A stretch of 47,912 bases of DNA from Burkholderiales bacterium (GCA_003136595.1 PLEY01000058.1:1-47912), one strand, 5' to 3'; positions 1-9,166 are shown, counted from the first letter of the stretch. Program-made: numbers and translations. Notes: generated by a model not told the origin, from the letters alone.

Positions 1-1284
1 GCCATCGGCATCACCAACCAGCGGGAGACCACGCTGCTGTGGGACCGGGCCACCGGCGAGCCGCTCTACAATGCCATCGTCTGGCAGGACCGCCGCACGG
101 CGGCCTGGTGCGAGGCGCAAAAGGCCCGCGGCCTGCTGCTCGCAGTCCAGGGCAAGACCGGCCTCGTCTTCGATCCCTACTTCTCGGCGAGCAAGATCGT
201 CTGGTTGCTGGAGAACGTCCCCGGCGCGCGCGAGCGCGCCGCCCGGGGCGAGATCGCCTTTGGTACCGTGGACTCCTGGCTTATCTGGAAGCTGACGGGC
301 GGCCTGCATGCGACGGATCCGAGCAACGCAGCCCGCACGATGCTGTTCAACATCCACCAGGGTGCGTGGGCGGCGGAGCTTGCCGAGGCCTTTGCCATAC
401 CGAGCACCGTCTTGCCCGAGGTCAGACCCTCCTCCGGCGACTTCGGGGTCGCGCTGCCGCAGTGGCTGGGTGGTCCGGTCCCCATCGCCGGGGTGGCCGG
501 TGACCAGCAGGCAGCGCTCTTCGGACAGGGCTGCCTCGCCTCCGGCCAGGTCAAGAACACCTACGGTACTGGCTGCTTCATGCTCATGCATACCGGCGAG
601 AGCGCGGTCCAGTCGCGCCACGGGCTCCTGACCACGACGGCCGCCCAGCCGGGGGCCACCGCCGAGTTCGCGCTCGAAGGCAGCGTCTTCTCAGCGGGGT
701 CGGCGGTGCAGTGGCTGCGCGACGAACTGCGCATCATCGAGCATGCCGCCGAAGTCGAGTCCCTGGCCGCCAGCGTCAAGGATAGCGGCGGCGTGCGCCT
801 GATACCGGCCTTCACCGGACTCGGCTCGCCATACTGGGATGCCGAAGCCCGTGGTGCCCTCCTCGGGATCACGCGCGGCACCAATCGCGCCCATATTGCG
901 CGCGCCGCGCTCGATGCGATCGCACTCCAGTCAGCTGAATTGCTCCTCGCGATGCAGGCCGATGCGCAGAACAGCATCGCCGAGCTGCGCGTCGACGGCG
1001 GCGCGACTTCCAATGATCTGCTCATGCAGCTGCAGGCCGACCTCCTCGGGGTGCCCGTGATCCGGCCCGAGGTCCAGGAGACCACCGCGCAGGGCGCGGC
1101 CGACCTGGCGTCCCTCGCAGTCGGGATCTGGAAGTCGCCGGCTGCGCTCGCCCAAGCCCGGCGCACCTCGGCACGCTATCGGGTGTTCCAGCCGGTGGCC
1201 GCGCGCGACTGGGCCGAGGAGCAACTCGACGACTGGCGGGCTGCGGTCGGCCGGATCCTCACGGCGCGCAGCCCAAGCGCCTAA
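1..1284 (+). CDS. glpK: Glycerol kinase, 5' end cut off by the window
   Basis: Phosphorylates glycerol with ATP to sn-glycerol 3-phosphate in the cytoplasm. The reading frame is open from base 1 and lines up with GlpK from the ITNQRET motif onward, so roughly the first 75 residues lie outside the window; 427 codons are visible. Recognisable blocks are [39 protein letters not shown], the [11 protein letters not shown] block with the putative catalytic Asp at 502-504, [22 protein letters not shown] and [13 protein letters not shown]. The family normally has GAAYLAGLAVG near the end; here it reads [11 protein letters not shown], a small deviation. The nearby ugpB/ugpQ genes also feed the glycerol-phosphate pool, but lie on the other strand with a gene between. 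Identity is certain; only the start is missing. Confidence 0.96.
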   Translation, partial: AIGITNQRETTLLWDRATGEPLYNAIVWQDRRTAAWCEAQKARGLLLAVQGKTGLVFDPYFSASKIVWLLENVPGARERAARGEIAFGTVDSWLIWKLTGGLHATDPSNAARTMLFNIHQGAWAAELAEAFAIPSTVLPEVRPSSGDFGVALPQWLGGPVPIAGVAGDQQAALFGQGCLASGQVKNTYGTGCFMLMHTGESAVQSRHGLLTTTAAQPGATAEFALEGSVFSAGSAVQWLRDELRIIEHAAEVESLAASVKDSGGVRLIPAFTGLGSPYWDAEARGALLGITRGTNRAHIARAALDAIALQSAELLLAMQADAQNSIAELRVDGGATSNDLLMQLQADLLGVPVIRPEVQETTAQGAADLASLAVGIWKSPAALAQARRTSARYRVFQPVAARDWAEEQLDDWRAAVGRILTARSPSA

Positions 1285-1319
1285 GCTCGCGGGCGTTCCA
1301 GAAGGAGCCGGATCAGGGC

Positions 1320-1325
1320 TAAACT
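1320..1325 (+). promoter_or_regulatory. Putative -10 box TAAACT
   Basis: TAAACT lies 27 bases upstream of the DUF1857 gene, in the 68-base gap after glpK. The same hexamer in a GCTAAACT context occurs at 17377 and 36510, each before a gene start. No good -35 is visible, so this rests on the hexamer and position. Confidence 0.3.
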
Positions 1326-1352
1326 AAAGCCTTGACCCGTGCCGCCTGACCC

Positions 1353-1835
1353 ATGAAATTCGAGCATCTGATCGAGATCAACGACCCCGCGAGCCCCTGG
1401 ATTGCCCCCCTCACCCGGGATATCCTGTGGCATGGTCTCGTCTGGCGCGCCCAGCATCCGGTGTCGTTCGTGGTGGGACTGGACTCGTGCGAGATCCTGG
1501 AGCGCCTGCCCGATGGCATGCGACGCGAGCTGCGCTTTGGCGAATTGCGCGTCGTCGATCGGGTCATTTACGAGCCGCCTCGGCGCATCCGCTATGCGAC
1601 CGAACCCCTCCAGGACATGCCGGCGGCGCGGCTGACCATGAGCATCGAGGAGCCCGCGCCGGGCGCTCTCTTCGTGCGCTTTGACTATGACAGCGGCCCG
1701 AATGCACTCGAAGGCTCGGTCGAGGCGATGTATGACGAGTTCCGCAAGAGCGCCTACGAGGAGGCCGACATCGACACCATCAGGCGCATCCGGCAGCTGG
1801 CCGAGGAAGGACTTCTGGATCGCCCCGCGAACTAG
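1353..1835 (+). CDS. DUF1857 (AtaL-like) SRPBCC-fold protein
   Basis: A 160-residue cytoplasmic protein with no signal peptide or membrane segment. The start MKFEHLIEIND, the central WHGLVWRAQHP and the tail with a long helix (EGSVEAMYDEFRKSAYEEADIDTIRRIRQLAEEG) match the DUF1857 group of the START/SRPBCC hydrophobic-ligand-binding superfamily. The biochemical role of the bacterial members is unknown to me; the fold suggests binding of a small hydrophobic molecule. It follows glpK after 68 bases, so it may be co-transcribed, or use the TAAACT box at 1320. The ATG at 1353 begins at the expected family start; no strong ribosome binding site precedes it. Confidence 0.8.
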   Translation: MKFEHLIEINDPASPWIAPLTRDILWHGLVWRAQHPVSFVVGLDSCEILERLPDGMRRELRFGELRVVDRVIYEPPRRIRYATEPLQDMPAARLTMSIEEPAPGALFVRFDYDSGPNALEGSVEAMYDEFRKSAYEEADIDTIRRIRQLAEEGLLDRPAN

Positions 1836-1872
1836 GCTTGCAGGAGGGCGTCCCCGCCGACCTGGCGCGCAG

Positions 1873-2631
1873 CTAGGCTGCGAAATCGGGACCGATCAGA
1901 TCGATCCGGTCGGTGCAAAAGGCATCGATCCCCCAGTCGAGCAATTCGCGCGCACGCCCGACATCGTTGACCGTATAGCAGAACAGGCCCACGCCGTGTG
2001 CCTTGATCGCCTGAACGCGGCCGCGGTCCAGCGGCCGGTGGTCACAGTGCAGGGTCTGGGCCTGAAGATCCTGCAGCTGCGCCTGCCAGTCATGGGGCAC
2101 CTCGCCGACCAGGAGCCCGCGCGCGACGCCGGGCGCATAGACGCGAGCCTCTGTGAGCGCCGTCGCGCTAAACGAGGAGAGCAGCGGGGCAGGCGCCCGC
2201 CCTCCGGCGTCCTCGCAGTAGTGCGCGACGTGCAGGGCCACGACCTGCCCCGTACGTTTTTCATGCCCGGGCGCGGGCTTGATCTCGATGTTCATGAAGA
2301 TGCCGTGCGCGTGGCAGTAGTCGAGCACGGCTGCAAGCGTCGGCACGGGCTCCCCGGCGAATTCCGGGGCGAACCAGCGGCCCGCATCGAGCCGCACGAG
2401 CTCGCTCGCGGGAGTCGCAGCAACGGCTCCCGGAGCCCTGACCGTGCGGCCGAACACGGGGTCATGCATCAGCACGGGCACCTCGTCGGCCGAGAGCATC
2501 ACGTCAAACTCCACCGCGCGAAAGCCGCGCTGCCAGCCGCAACGCAGCGCGGCCAACGTGTTCTCCGGCGCAAGGTGGCCGGCACCGCGATGGGCGAGCA
2601 CCCGGGGATAGGGCCAGCCGGTGCGGCTCAC
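1873..2631 (-). CDS. ugpQ: Glycerophosphodiester phosphodiesterase
   Basis: Hydrolyses glycerophosphodiesters to sn-glycerol 3-phosphate and an alcohol. The 252-residue protein is the single GDPD TIM barrel with no signal peptide, so cytoplasmic like E. coli UgpQ. Visible motifs are LAHRGAGHLAPENT near the N-terminus (catalytic His and metal Glu), EFDVMLSADEVPVLMHDP (metal ligands and second catalytic His), NIEIKP, SSFS and a terminal VNDVGRARELLDWGIDAFCTDRIDL. I place the start at the GTG at 2631, which overlaps the ugpB stop in a GTGA arrangement and gives the normal family N-terminus; the frame stays open further upstream only as a shadow of ugpB. It is therefore translationally coupled to ugpB. 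Confidence 0.92.
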   Translation of the reverse strand: MSRTGWPYPRVLAHRGAGHLAPENTLAALRCGWQRGFRAVEFDVMLSADEVPVLMHDPVFGRTVRAPGAVAATPASELVRLDAGRWFAPEFAGEPVPTLAAVLDYCHAHGIFMNIEIKPAPGHEKRTGQVVALHVAHYCEDAGGRAPAPLLSSFSATALTEARVYAPGVARGLLVGEVPHDWQAQLQDLQAQTLHCDHRPLDRGRVQAIKAHGVGLFCYTVNDVGRARELLDWGIDAFCTDRIDLIGPDFAA

Positions 2632-3986
2632 GTCGCTTTCTTCGGACTCTTGGCACCGGACGGCTTGGCTTCCGGCTTGGGCTTGGGGGTCACCGTATGC
2701 ATGGCGAGATCGCCCTCGCGCACCGCATCGTCGAGAGCCTCCTTGGCGGGCTTCTGGCCGGACCAGACCTGTTCCAGTTCGGCATCGACAGCATCGCGGA
2801 CCTTGTCGAAATTGGGCAAGCGCACGCCGCGCGCGGCAGGCCCCCCAGACAGCGAAGCGAGTTCCATCACCCCGGCCATTCCGGGGGCGCGCTCGTAGCC
2901 GGTCGAATTCACCGAGGCGCGCAGCGCCGCCGTGGTGAGCGGCAGAGACCCGGTCTCCTGGGTCCACTGCGCCGCAGCCACGGGTGTCGCGAGGTAGGCA
3001 AGGAACTCGGCGACCGCCTTGTACTGGTCGGGCTTCTTGCCCCCGATCGCCCAGAAGGCCGAACCGTTGACGAGCGTGTTGGCGGGCTGGTGGGCCCCTT
3101 CCTCATAGAACGGCATGGGTGCCACGCCCACCTTGAATTTCGCGCTTGCAAGAATCTCGCCCAGCGCATCGCTGCCCGTGGTCAGCGTCGCGCATTCGCC
3201 TGAGGCGAAGTGCACATCGCCTTCCCGCTCATGGCCGAAATACTTGAAGAGACTGGACTTGACCCAGCTCTCGAGAAGCGCGACGTGGCGCACGTGCAGG
3301 AGGTCGTTGAAGGTCAGCACCGCACCCGGGCCCTCAAGGCCATTGTTCTTGCTGGCGAACGATTCACCGTGCCAGGTGGCAAGGTTCTCGACATGGATCC
3401 ACGACATCTCGCTGGTCGTGTAGGGACACTGGAGGTCCTGGATGTTCTCCCGCAGCGCGAGGAGCTGGCTCTGCAGATCGCGCCAGGTCCGTGGCGGCTT
3501 GTCGGGATCGAGCCCGGCCTTCACGTAGGCGTCCCGGTTGTAGAGCAGCACCGGCACCGAGGCGCGGTAGGGAAACCCGTAGAGCCTGCCCTTCGCATCC
3601 TTCATGAAGGTGACCGATGAAGGGATCAGGAAGTTGAAGTCCGGTGACTTCGCGAGCGGCAGGATCTCGTAGATGGGACGCACGGCCCCGGGCAGCCCGA
3701 TGAGCCGTTCGGTGACCTCGTCTTGGACCTGCACCAGCTCCGGTGCATTCGGCGTCTGGAGCGCCGCCACCGCCGCCTCGACCGTGGCCTTGGCATCGCC
3801 CTTGTATTGGAGGGTCACGTGGACCGCCTTTTGCTCCTCGTTGAATCGATTCACGAGCGCGGTGAACTCATCGCCCGCCGTGCCATTCATGGCATGCCAC
3901 ACCACCACTTCAGTCGTGGCACGCGCAGGGCCCGTGCCCAAAAGGAGCATCGCCACGGCGAGCAAGGCAAGAACAGGTAATCGCAT
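2628..3986 (-). CDS. ugpB: Glycerol-3-phosphate ABC transporter, periplasmic binding protein
   Basis: A 452-residue family 1 solute-binding protein that should capture sn-glycerol 3-phosphate or glycerophosphodiesters in the periplasm for an ABC importer. Residues 1-24 form a signal peptide ending in ARA. VVVWHAMNGTAGDEFTALVNRFN, TPNAPELVQVQDEV, FPYRASVPVLLYNRDAY and the SGECATLTTGS region follow E. coli UgpB closely. The C-terminal tail is lysine/proline rich (PKPKPEAKPSGAKSPKKAT), longer than usual. The ATG at 3986 has AGGA about eight bases upstream and a perfect TATAAT further up. In typical ugp operons ugpA, ugpE and ugpC lie between ugpB and ugpQ; here the two are directly overlapped and no permease or ATPase gene is in the window. 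Confidence 0.92.
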   Translation of the reverse strand: MRLPVLALLAVAMLLLGTGPARATTEVVVWHAMNGTAGDEFTALVNRFNEEQKAVHVTLQYKGDAKATVEAAVAALQTPNAPELVQVQDEVTERLIGLPGAVRPIYEILPLAKSPDFNFLIPSSVTFMKDAKGRLYGFPYRASVPVLLYNRDAYVKAGLDPDKPPRTWRDLQSQLLALRENIQDLQCPYTTSEMSWIHVENLATWHGESFASKNNGLEGPGAVLTFNDLLHVRHVALLESWVKSSLFKYFGHEREGDVHFASGECATLTTGSDALGEILASAKFKVGVAPMPFYEEGAHQPANTLVNGSAFWAIGGKKPDQYKAVAEFLAYLATPVAAAQWTQETGSLPLTTAALRASVNSTGYERAPGMAGVMELASLSGGPAARGVRLPNFDKVRDAVDAELEQVWSGQKPAKEALDDAVREGDLAMHTVTPKPKPEAKPSGAKSPKKAT

Positions 3987-4014
3987 TGTGTATCCTAGGG
4001 GTTGCAAAGCCGTG

Positions 4015-4020
4015 ATTATA
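4015..4020 (-). promoter_or_regulatory. Consensus -10 box TATAAT for ugpB-ugpQ
   Basis: On the minus strand the bases read TATAAT, 28 bases upstream of the ugpB ATG, predicting a leader of about 20 bases. The -35 region is not recognisable. The site lies in the 70-base gap between the divergent ugpB and CoA-transferase genes. Confidence 0.5.
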
Positions 4021-4056
4021 GCCAGCCCCCAGGGGGCACCCGCCAGGAGAGACCTG

Positions 4057-5286
4057 ATGACCGATGCTGTGCCAAGCCCCTCTGCCGCCCCTGGTGCCCT
4101 AAGCGGGGTGCGGGTCCTCGACCTGTCGCGTGTGCTCGCCGGCCCCTGGTGTGCGCAGCTGCTCGCCGACCTCGGCGCCGAGGTGATCAAGGTCGAGCGG
4201 CCGGGGACGGGCGACGACACGCGCGCCTGGGGGCCGCCTTTCCTCAGGGACGTGGCGGGCAACGACACCGGCGAGGCGGCCTACTACCTGGCTGCGAACC
4301 GCGGCAAGAAGTCCGTCACGATCGACCTGTCCACGCGCACCGGCCAGGCCGAGGTGAGGCGCCTTGTGGCGCGCTCGGACGTCGTCATCGAGAACTACAA
4401 GTTCGGACAACTGGCCAAGTACGGACTCGACTACGAGTCCCTGAAGGTGCTGCGGCCCTCACTCATCTACTGCTCGATCACGGGCTTTGGCCAGACCGGC
4501 CCGTGGAAGCATCGCGCGGGCTATGATTTCATCATCCAGGCCCTCTCCGGATTCATGTCGGTCACCGGCGAGCGCGATGCTGCAGAAGGCGGCCCACAGA
4601 AGGCGGGGGTGGCGATCAGCGACCTGTTCACCGGAGTCTATGCCGCTCTGGCGATCGTCACGGCTCTCTACCACAAGCAACGCACCGGGGAAGGTCAGCA
4701 CCTGGACCTCGCCCTGCTTGATGTCATGGTCTCGAATCTTGCGAACCTGAACACCAGCTACCTGGCCACCGGCAGCGTCCCGCAACGCACGGGCAATGCG
4801 CATGCAAACATCGTGCCCTACCAGACCTTTGCCTGCGCGGACGGCCACATCGTCGTCGCCGTGGGCAACGATGGCCAGTTCCAGAAATTCTGCGACGTGC
4901 TGGGCGCGCCGGCACTGGCCACCGATGCGCGCTTTGCCACCAATCCAGAACGCGTGCGCAATCGCGAACTGCTCGTCCCCCTCCTTGCTGAGCGCCTCGC
5001 GGCACGCCCGCGCAGCGCCTGGATCGACGCGCTGGAGGCGGTCTCGGTCCCGTGCGCACCGATCAATGCGCTCGACGAGGTCTTCGAGAATCCGCAGGTC
5101 AAGGCGCGCGGGCTGCGTATCGACCTGCCCCATCCTCTTGCCGGGATCGTGAAACTGGTCGGCAGCCCCTTGAAGATGGGCGCGACGCCTCCTGTCTACA
5201 ACCTGCCGCCGCCCTTGCTTGGCGAGCACAACCAGGAGCTCCTCGAGGACCTGCTGCGCCCGGCGCAGTATGACGAGCGCCGCTAG
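4057..5286 (+). CDS. CaiB/BaiF class III CoA-transferase
   Basis: A 409-residue class III CoA-transferase, which moves CoA between carboxylic acids through a covalent aspartyl-CoA intermediate. The family signatures are GVRVLDLSRVLAGPWCAQLLADLGAEVIKVE at the N-terminus, ANRGKKSVTIDL, and GVAISDLFTGVYA, where Asp189 is the expected nucleophile. The rest follows the formyl-CoA transferase / succinyl-CoA:glutarate CoA-transferase type, but the substrate cannot be read from the sequence. The ATG at 4057 has an AGGAGA ribosome binding site just upstream; a longer open frame back to 3673 is antisense to ugpB and is not used. It is divergent from ugpB and its TAG stop interlocks with that of the downstream acetyltransferase. 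No acyl-CoA dehydrogenase partner is adjacent. Confidence 0.9.
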   Translation: MTDAVPSPSAAPGALSGVRVLDLSRVLAGPWCAQLLADLGAEVIKVERPGTGDDTRAWGPPFLRDVAGNDTGEAAYYLAANRGKKSVTIDLSTRTGQAEVRRLVARSDVVIENYKFGQLAKYGLDYESLKVLRPSLIYCSITGFGQTGPWKHRAGYDFIIQALSGFMSVTGERDAAEGGPQKAGVAISDLFTGVYAALAIVTALYHKQRTGEGQHLDLALLDVMVSNLANLNTSYLATGSVPQRTGNAHANIVPYQTFACADGHIVVAVGNDGQFQKFCDVLGAPALATDARFATNPERVRNRELLVPLLAERLAARPRSAWIDALEAVSVPCAPINALDEVFENPQVKARGLRIDLPHPLAGIVKLVGSPLKMGATPPVYNLPPPLLGEHNQELLEDLLRPAQYDERR

Positions 5287-5912
5287 CCGGCTTGCGGGCC
5301 CGCCTCGCGCTCGATCAGCCGACGGGTGTCGAAGTGCTGGTTCAGGCGCGCGTTGAGCACGTGATCGCGCCAGCGCCCGTTGATGAACAGGTAATCGCGC
5401 GCGAGTCCCTCGCGCTCGAAGCCCACGCGCGCCAGCACACGCGCGCTGCGCTCGTTCTCCTCGAGATGATTCGCCTGGACGCGATGCAGACCCCGTTGCT
5501 GGAACATGTAGTCGATGCTCGCGGCCAGCGCTTCGCTCATGAGGCCCAGCCCCTCATGCGCGGCATCGATCTGGTAGCCCAGCATGCAGCTCTGAAATGC
5601 GCCCCGCGCGATCTGGGAAAACCCGACGCGGCCGATGAGGGGCCCGTCGGACCGGCCCGTCAGAAACAGATCGAAGCGCACCGCGCGGTCGGCATGGAAA
5701 TCCTCGACGGCGCGCGCGAGGCCGCGCTGCCAGAAATCGGCCGTGTAGAAGTCCGGCGGCGCCGGCGGATCCCAGCGCTGGAAGTGATCCCGGTTGCGCG
5801 CAAAAAACGCGACCGTCTGAAGCGCGCCCCCCGGACGCGCGTGGCGCAGCACCAGCCGGTCTGTCACCAGTTCGGGCAGGCCCCTTTCAGACGATCTGGG
5901 CAGCTTCTTCAA
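5283..5912 (-). CDS. GNAT acetyltransferase, RimJ/RimL type
   Basis: A GNAT-fold N-acetyltransferase of the Acetyltransf_3 group, which uses acetyl-CoA to acetylate N-termini or small amines. [41 protein letters not shown] (the acetyl-CoA loop region), [25 protein letters not shown] and the terminal WRDHVLNA pattern are those of RimJ. The TTG at 5912 gives 209 residues and overlaps the nitroreductase by 26 bases; a GTG at 5867 preceded by AAAGGGG would start directly at the conserved TDRLVLR and leave a short gap, and may be the real start. The tail shares a CTAG with the convergent CoA-transferase. The substrate is unknown; a ribosomal-protein acetylase role is only an analogy. Confidence 0.85.
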   Translation of the reverse strand: MKKLPRSSERGLPELVTDRLVLRHARPGGALQTVAFFARNRDHFQRWDPPAPPDFYTADFWQRGLARAVEDFHADRAVRFDLFLTGRSDGPLIGRVGFSQIARGAFQSCMLGYQIDAAHEGLGLMSEALAASIDYMFQQRGLHRVQANHLEENERSARVLARVGFEREGLARDYLFINGRWRDHVLNARLNQHFDTRRLIEREAGPQAG

Positions 5913-6474
5913 ACGTCAACCTCGGGTTGCGCTCATACAGCTTCGACGGATCGCCGTAGCCCAGATTCACGAGGAAATTGGCGTGGTAGGTGGTGCCCGC
6001 GAAGAACGCCGCGTTGACCTTCGCGATATCGAACCCGGACATCGGTCCGGCATCGAGACCCAGCGCGCGCGCAGCGAGGATGAGGTAGGCGCCCTGCAGG
6101 CTCGAGTTGCGCAGTGCCGTCGACCGGATCAACTCGTCGTTGCCTGCGAACCAGCTGCGCGCATCGGTCTGGGGAAAAAGTCTCGGCAGGTGTTCAGGAA
6201 AGGCGAGGTCCATGGCGACGATCACCGTGACCGGCGCGGCCATGGTCTTCTCCAGATTGCCGGCCGACAGTGCAGCACGCAGCTTCTCCTTGCCTGCCGC
6301 CGACGTGACGAAGACAAAGCGCGCCGGGCTCGAGTTGGCAGAGGTCGGGCCCATCTTGGTCAGATCGTAGAGTTCATGCAACTGGGCGGGGGCGACGGGT
6401 TTGTCGAGCCAGCCATTGTGTGTACGCGCCTTGCGGAACAGCACATCGAGCGCTTCGCTGTCGAGGATTGTCAT
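5887..6474 (-). CDS. RutE-like nitroreductase-family oxidoreductase
   Basis: A 195-residue single-domain flavin oxidoreductase of the nitroreductase superfamily, closest in pattern to RutE/HadB-type probable malonic semialdehyde reductases. Seen are [15 protein letters not shown] at the start, [16 protein letters not shown] (FMN-binding region), the central [29 protein letters not shown], and the terminal [22 protein letters not shown], all typical. In E. coli RutE reduces malonic semialdehyde to 3-hydroxypropionate during uracil degradation; no other rut gene is present, so the substrate here is uncertain. It shares a transcript with the overlapping acetyltransferase, probably from the TAGAAT at 6544-6549. 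The ATG at 6474 fits the family start. Confidence 0.87.
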   Translation of the reverse strand: MTILDSEALDVLFRKARTHNGWLDKPVAPAQLHELYDLTKMGPTSANSSPARFVFVTSAAGKEKLRAALSAGNLEKTMAAPVTVIVAMDLAFPEHLPRLFPQTDARSWFAGNDELIRSTALRNSSLQGAYLILAARALGLDAGPMSGFDIAKVNAAFFAGTTYHANFLVNLGYGDPSKLYERNPRLTFEEAAQIV

Positions 6475-6543
6475 GGTGAGTGGGGTAGGAGGCTATCGAG
6501 GATGGAGTGCGGCCGCGGCCGTCTTCGGCGCGCGGGCGCTCCC

Positions 6544-6549
6544 ATTCTA
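6544..6549 (-). promoter_or_regulatory. Putative -10 box TAGAAT for the nitroreductase
   Basis: TAGAAT on the minus strand, about 70 bases upstream of the nitroreductase ATG at 6474. The same hexamer precedes the halogenase-like and aldo/keto reductase genes. The -35 is weak. Confidence 0.4.
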
Positions 6550-6599
6550 GACGCTTTCCCCGGGCCGCTGCCGGCGCCCTGCCGTCTGATGATTATTGC

Positions 6600-6605
6600 T
6601 ATATT
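6600..6605 (+). promoter_or_regulatory. Putative -10 box TATATT for the gamma-glutamyltransferase
   Basis: TATATT (5 of 6 with consensus) lies 30 bases before the ATG at 6635, implying a leader of about 20 bases. It sits in the 160-base divergent region, back to back with the minus-strand TAGAAT at 6544. Confidence 0.45.
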
Positions 6606-6634
6606 GCAGGGTCCTCCACAGTCTTTGCGACCTC

Positions 6635-8242
6635 ATGAACTTCAACTGGCACAACCCCTATGCGACGGTTCGCAGCCCCGTGTTCGCAAAGAACGTGGTC
6701 TCCACTTCGCATCCGCTCGCCACTTCGGCAGGGCTTAGGATGCTCCAGAAGGGCGGCAATGCCGTCGACGCGGCACTGGCCGCGGCAGCGGCCCTGACCA
6801 TCGTCGAGCCCGTCTCCAATGGACTCGGCAGCGACTGCTTCGCGATCCTGTGGGACGGCCGCGAACTGGTCGGGCTGAACGCCTCGGGCCGGGCCCCGGG
6901 CGCCTGGACCCCGGACTACTTCCAGCGCAAGTACGGCGCGACGCCCCCCATGCGCGGCTGGGACAGCGTCACGGTGCCGGGCGCGGTCGCAGGCTGGGTG
7001 GCGCTCTCGGAAAGGTTCGGCAGCCTGCCCTTCGCCGATCTGCTCGAGCCCGCGATCGAGCTCGCCGAAGGCGGCCATCCGGTAGCCACGATCGTCTCCC
7101 AGAAGTGGCAGGCGCAGGTCGAGGCCCTGGCGGGGCTGCCCGGGTTCGCCGCAGCCTTCATGCCGCGCGGTCGCGCGCCACAGCCCGGCGAGCGCTTTGT
7201 CTTTGGCGATGCGGCACGCACGCTCACGGCCATCGCGAGGACCCGCGGTGCGGCCTTCTACCAGGGCGAGATCGGCGCCGCCCTCGCCCAGCACAGCGCA
7301 GCCAATGGAGGCGCCCTGAGCGTTGCGGATCTCGCCAGCTACCAGTGCGACTGGGTGCAGCCGATTCACACGGATTACGCGGGCTACACCCTGCACGAGA
7401 TCCCGCCCAACGGACAGGGCATCGCGGCCCTGATGGCGCTCGGCATCCTGCGCCATCTCGGCATCGAGAACTATCCGCTCGATTCAGTCGATTCCCAGCA
7501 TCTGCAGATCGAGGCGATGAAGCTCGCCTTTGCCGATGTCTACCGCTGGGTTGCCGATCCGGGCGCCATGCGCGAGGTCAGGCCCGCCGATCTGCTCGAT
7601 GACGGCTACCTGGCCGGGCGGGCGCGCCACATCGACCGGGCGCACGCGAGCGACTTCCCGCATGGCCTGCCGCCGGCCGGAGGCACCATCTACCTCTCGG
7701 TGGCCGATGCAAAGGGCATGATGGTGAGCTTCATCCAGTCGAACTACATGGGTTTTGGCAGCGGCATCGTGGTGCCTGGCACCGGCGTGAGCCTGCAGAA
7801 CCGCGGCTACGGCTTTAGCCATGACCCGACGCATCCCAATCTCGTCGGTCCGCACAAGCGGCCCTTCCATACCATCATCCCAGCCTTCCTGACCCGGGCC
7901 GGGCAGCCGCAGATGAGCTTTGGCGTGATGGGCGGCAACATGCAGCCCCAAGGTCATCTGCAGACCCTGGTGCGCATGCTCTCCTACGCCCAGCAACCCC
8001 AGGCCGCCTGTGACGCGCCGCGCTGGAAGGTGAATCGAGGCATGTCTGTCGATTGCGAGTCGACCATGCCGAAAGAGACGGTCGCGGCACTGCGGGCTCG
8101 CGGCCACGTGATCGAGAACATTCCCGATGCGTACATGGACTTCGGCTCGGGCCAGTTCATCTGGCGCCTCTCGGGTGATCATGAGGAGGGCTACGTGGCC
8201 GCGAGCGACTCGCGGCGCGACGGCCAGGCGAGCGGCTTCTAG
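6635..8242 (+). CDS. Gamma-glutamyltransferase family protein (YwrD-like)
   Basis: A 535-residue Ntn-hydrolase of the GGT family. Such proteins autocleave before a threonine and transfer or hydrolyse gamma-glutamyl groups. The N-terminus (NPYATVRSPVFAKN, ATSAGLRMLQKGGNAVDAALA) is the YwrD subgroup pattern. The expected nucleophile is Thr351 in PAGGTIYLSVADAKG; the usual TTHxSVVD reads TIYLSVAD, so the His two residues after the nucleophile is Tyr, as in YwrD-like proteins. VMGGNMQPQGHLQ is the conserved late glycine motif. There is no signal peptide, unlike periplasmic GGT, so it is probably cytoplasmic. I use the ATG at 6635; the upstream TTG at 6596 lies inside the promoter. Whether it acts on glutathione or another amide is unknown. 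Confidence 0.9.
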   Translation: MNFNWHNPYATVRSPVFAKNVVSTSHPLATSAGLRMLQKGGNAVDAALAAAAALTIVEPVSNGLGSDCFAILWDGRELVGLNASGRAPGAWTPDYFQRKYGATPPMRGWDSVTVPGAVAGWVALSERFGSLPFADLLEPAIELAEGGHPVATIVSQKWQAQVEALAGLPGFAAAFMPRGRAPQPGERFVFGDAARTLTAIARTRGAAFYQGEIGAALAQHSAANGGALSVADLASYQCDWVQPIHTDYAGYTLHEIPPNGQGIAALMALGILRHLGIENYPLDSVDSQHLQIEAMKLAFADVYRWVADPGAMREVRPADLLDDGYLAGRARHIDRAHASDFPHGLPPAGGTIYLSVADAKGMMVSFIQSNYMGFGSGIVVPGTGVSLQNRGYGFSHDPTHPNLVGPHKRPFHTIIPAFLTRAGQPQMSFGVMGGNMQPQGHLQTLVRMLSYAQQPQAACDAPRWKVNRGMSVDCESTMPKETVAALRARGHVIENIPDAYMDFGSGQFIWRLSGDHEEGYVAASDSRRDGQASGF

Positions 8243-9036
8243 CGCGCGCCGCAGTCCGGCAGGAGGAGTGCCTGCAGGACCTCTCCGGTCTCGGTGTTCT
8301 CGACGAAGGCGACAAAGCCCGTGTGCTCGGGTCGCGCACCGGCGGGCAAGGGCTGGTGCCAGCTCAGGGCGGCGCCGCCCTGGCTGTCGATTGCGACCGG
8401 GCTGCCCCACTGGCGTACGACAAAGCCATGGTGCAGGCTCGCGCCGCGGTTCTCGCCGGATTTGACATCCGACACCAGTTCGCTCTCATAGACAGCAAAG
8501 AACAGCTGGAGGGGAGCGCCCCGGTCGGTGGTACCGACGCTTGCCCGCGCCTCGACGGCGACACTGCCTGCGGGGGCGGGGACCTCGGTCAGTTCGACCT
8601 GAGCGCGCGCCGGGCGCGCGTTGACGGCGCGCACGCTGGCTGCGAAGTCGCCGGAGCGCCAGTCGCGATCCTCGCGACCGGCAAGGAACACTTCCGGTGT
8701 ATACACCGAGCGCTCGCGCGCCGTCGCCGCGAGCCAGTACTGGCGCTGGGTGAACTCGGCGCGCGCGAAACGATCTCGCCAGCCCAGTGAATCCCAGTAG
8801 TCGACATGCAGGGAGAGCGGCACGACCTGGTCCGCGGAAAACCCGGCACCATACAACCCGCGCACGAACGCGTCGGCCGGCGGGCAGCTGTCGCACCCTT
8901 CCGAGGTATAGAGTTCGAGAAGCGCGACCGTGTGTGCGGGGCTGCGCACCGAGCAAGCATCCTTGGGTGCCGCAAGTGCGCCAAGGCAGAAACCGGCAAG
9001 CAGGAACGTGCTGGCGATGCGACGCGCAATATCCAT
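8239..9036 (-). CDS. DUF1223 exported thioredoxin-like protein
   Basis: A 265-residue protein whose first 23 residues form a signal peptide ending in ALA. VALLELYTSEGCDSCPPADAF is the diagnostic DUF1223 block and contains a CxxC, followed by VVPLSLHVDYWDSLGWRDRFA and VYTPEVFLAGRE. DUF1223 proteins have a thioredoxin-like N-terminal half; their function is not established, and a periplasmic redox or metal role is only inference from the CxxC. The ATG at 9036 is chosen because the signal peptide follows at once; longer in-frame starts would run into the promoter region of the polyene operon. The tail interlocks with the gamma-glutamyltransferase stop in CTAG at 8239-8242. Confidence 0.88.
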   Translation of the reverse strand: MDIARRIASTFLLAGFCLGALAAPKDACSVRSPAHTVALLELYTSEGCDSCPPADAFVRGLYGAGFSADQVVPLSLHVDYWDSLGWRDRFARAEFTQRQYWLAATARERSVYTPEVFLAGREDRDWRSGDFAASVRAVNARPARAQVELTEVPAPAGSVAVEARASVGTTDRGAPLQLFFAVYESELVSDVKSGENRGASLHHGFVVRQWGSPVAIDSQGGAALSWHQPLPAGARPEHTGFVAFVENTETGEVLQALLLPDCGAR

Positions 9037-9166
9037 GGGCTGGCCTATGAATGTGGGGTGGATCCTCAAGCCTCTTGGTCGCAGCGCCCGACCGATCCTT
9101 ACAGGCGAGAGCGGAGAGGGACCGCAGCCCCGGCCGGGCCGTGGCGGCCCGCCGGCGACGCTCGCC

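Noticed and set aside
1681-2898. Long plus-strand open frame opposite ugpQ and ugpB
   Set aside because: Antisense shadow with no recognisable motif; the minus-strand genes are unambiguous families.
5887-6474. Full pyrimidine-degradation (rut) locus
   Set aside because: Only the RutE-like protein is present; its neighbours are unrelated.
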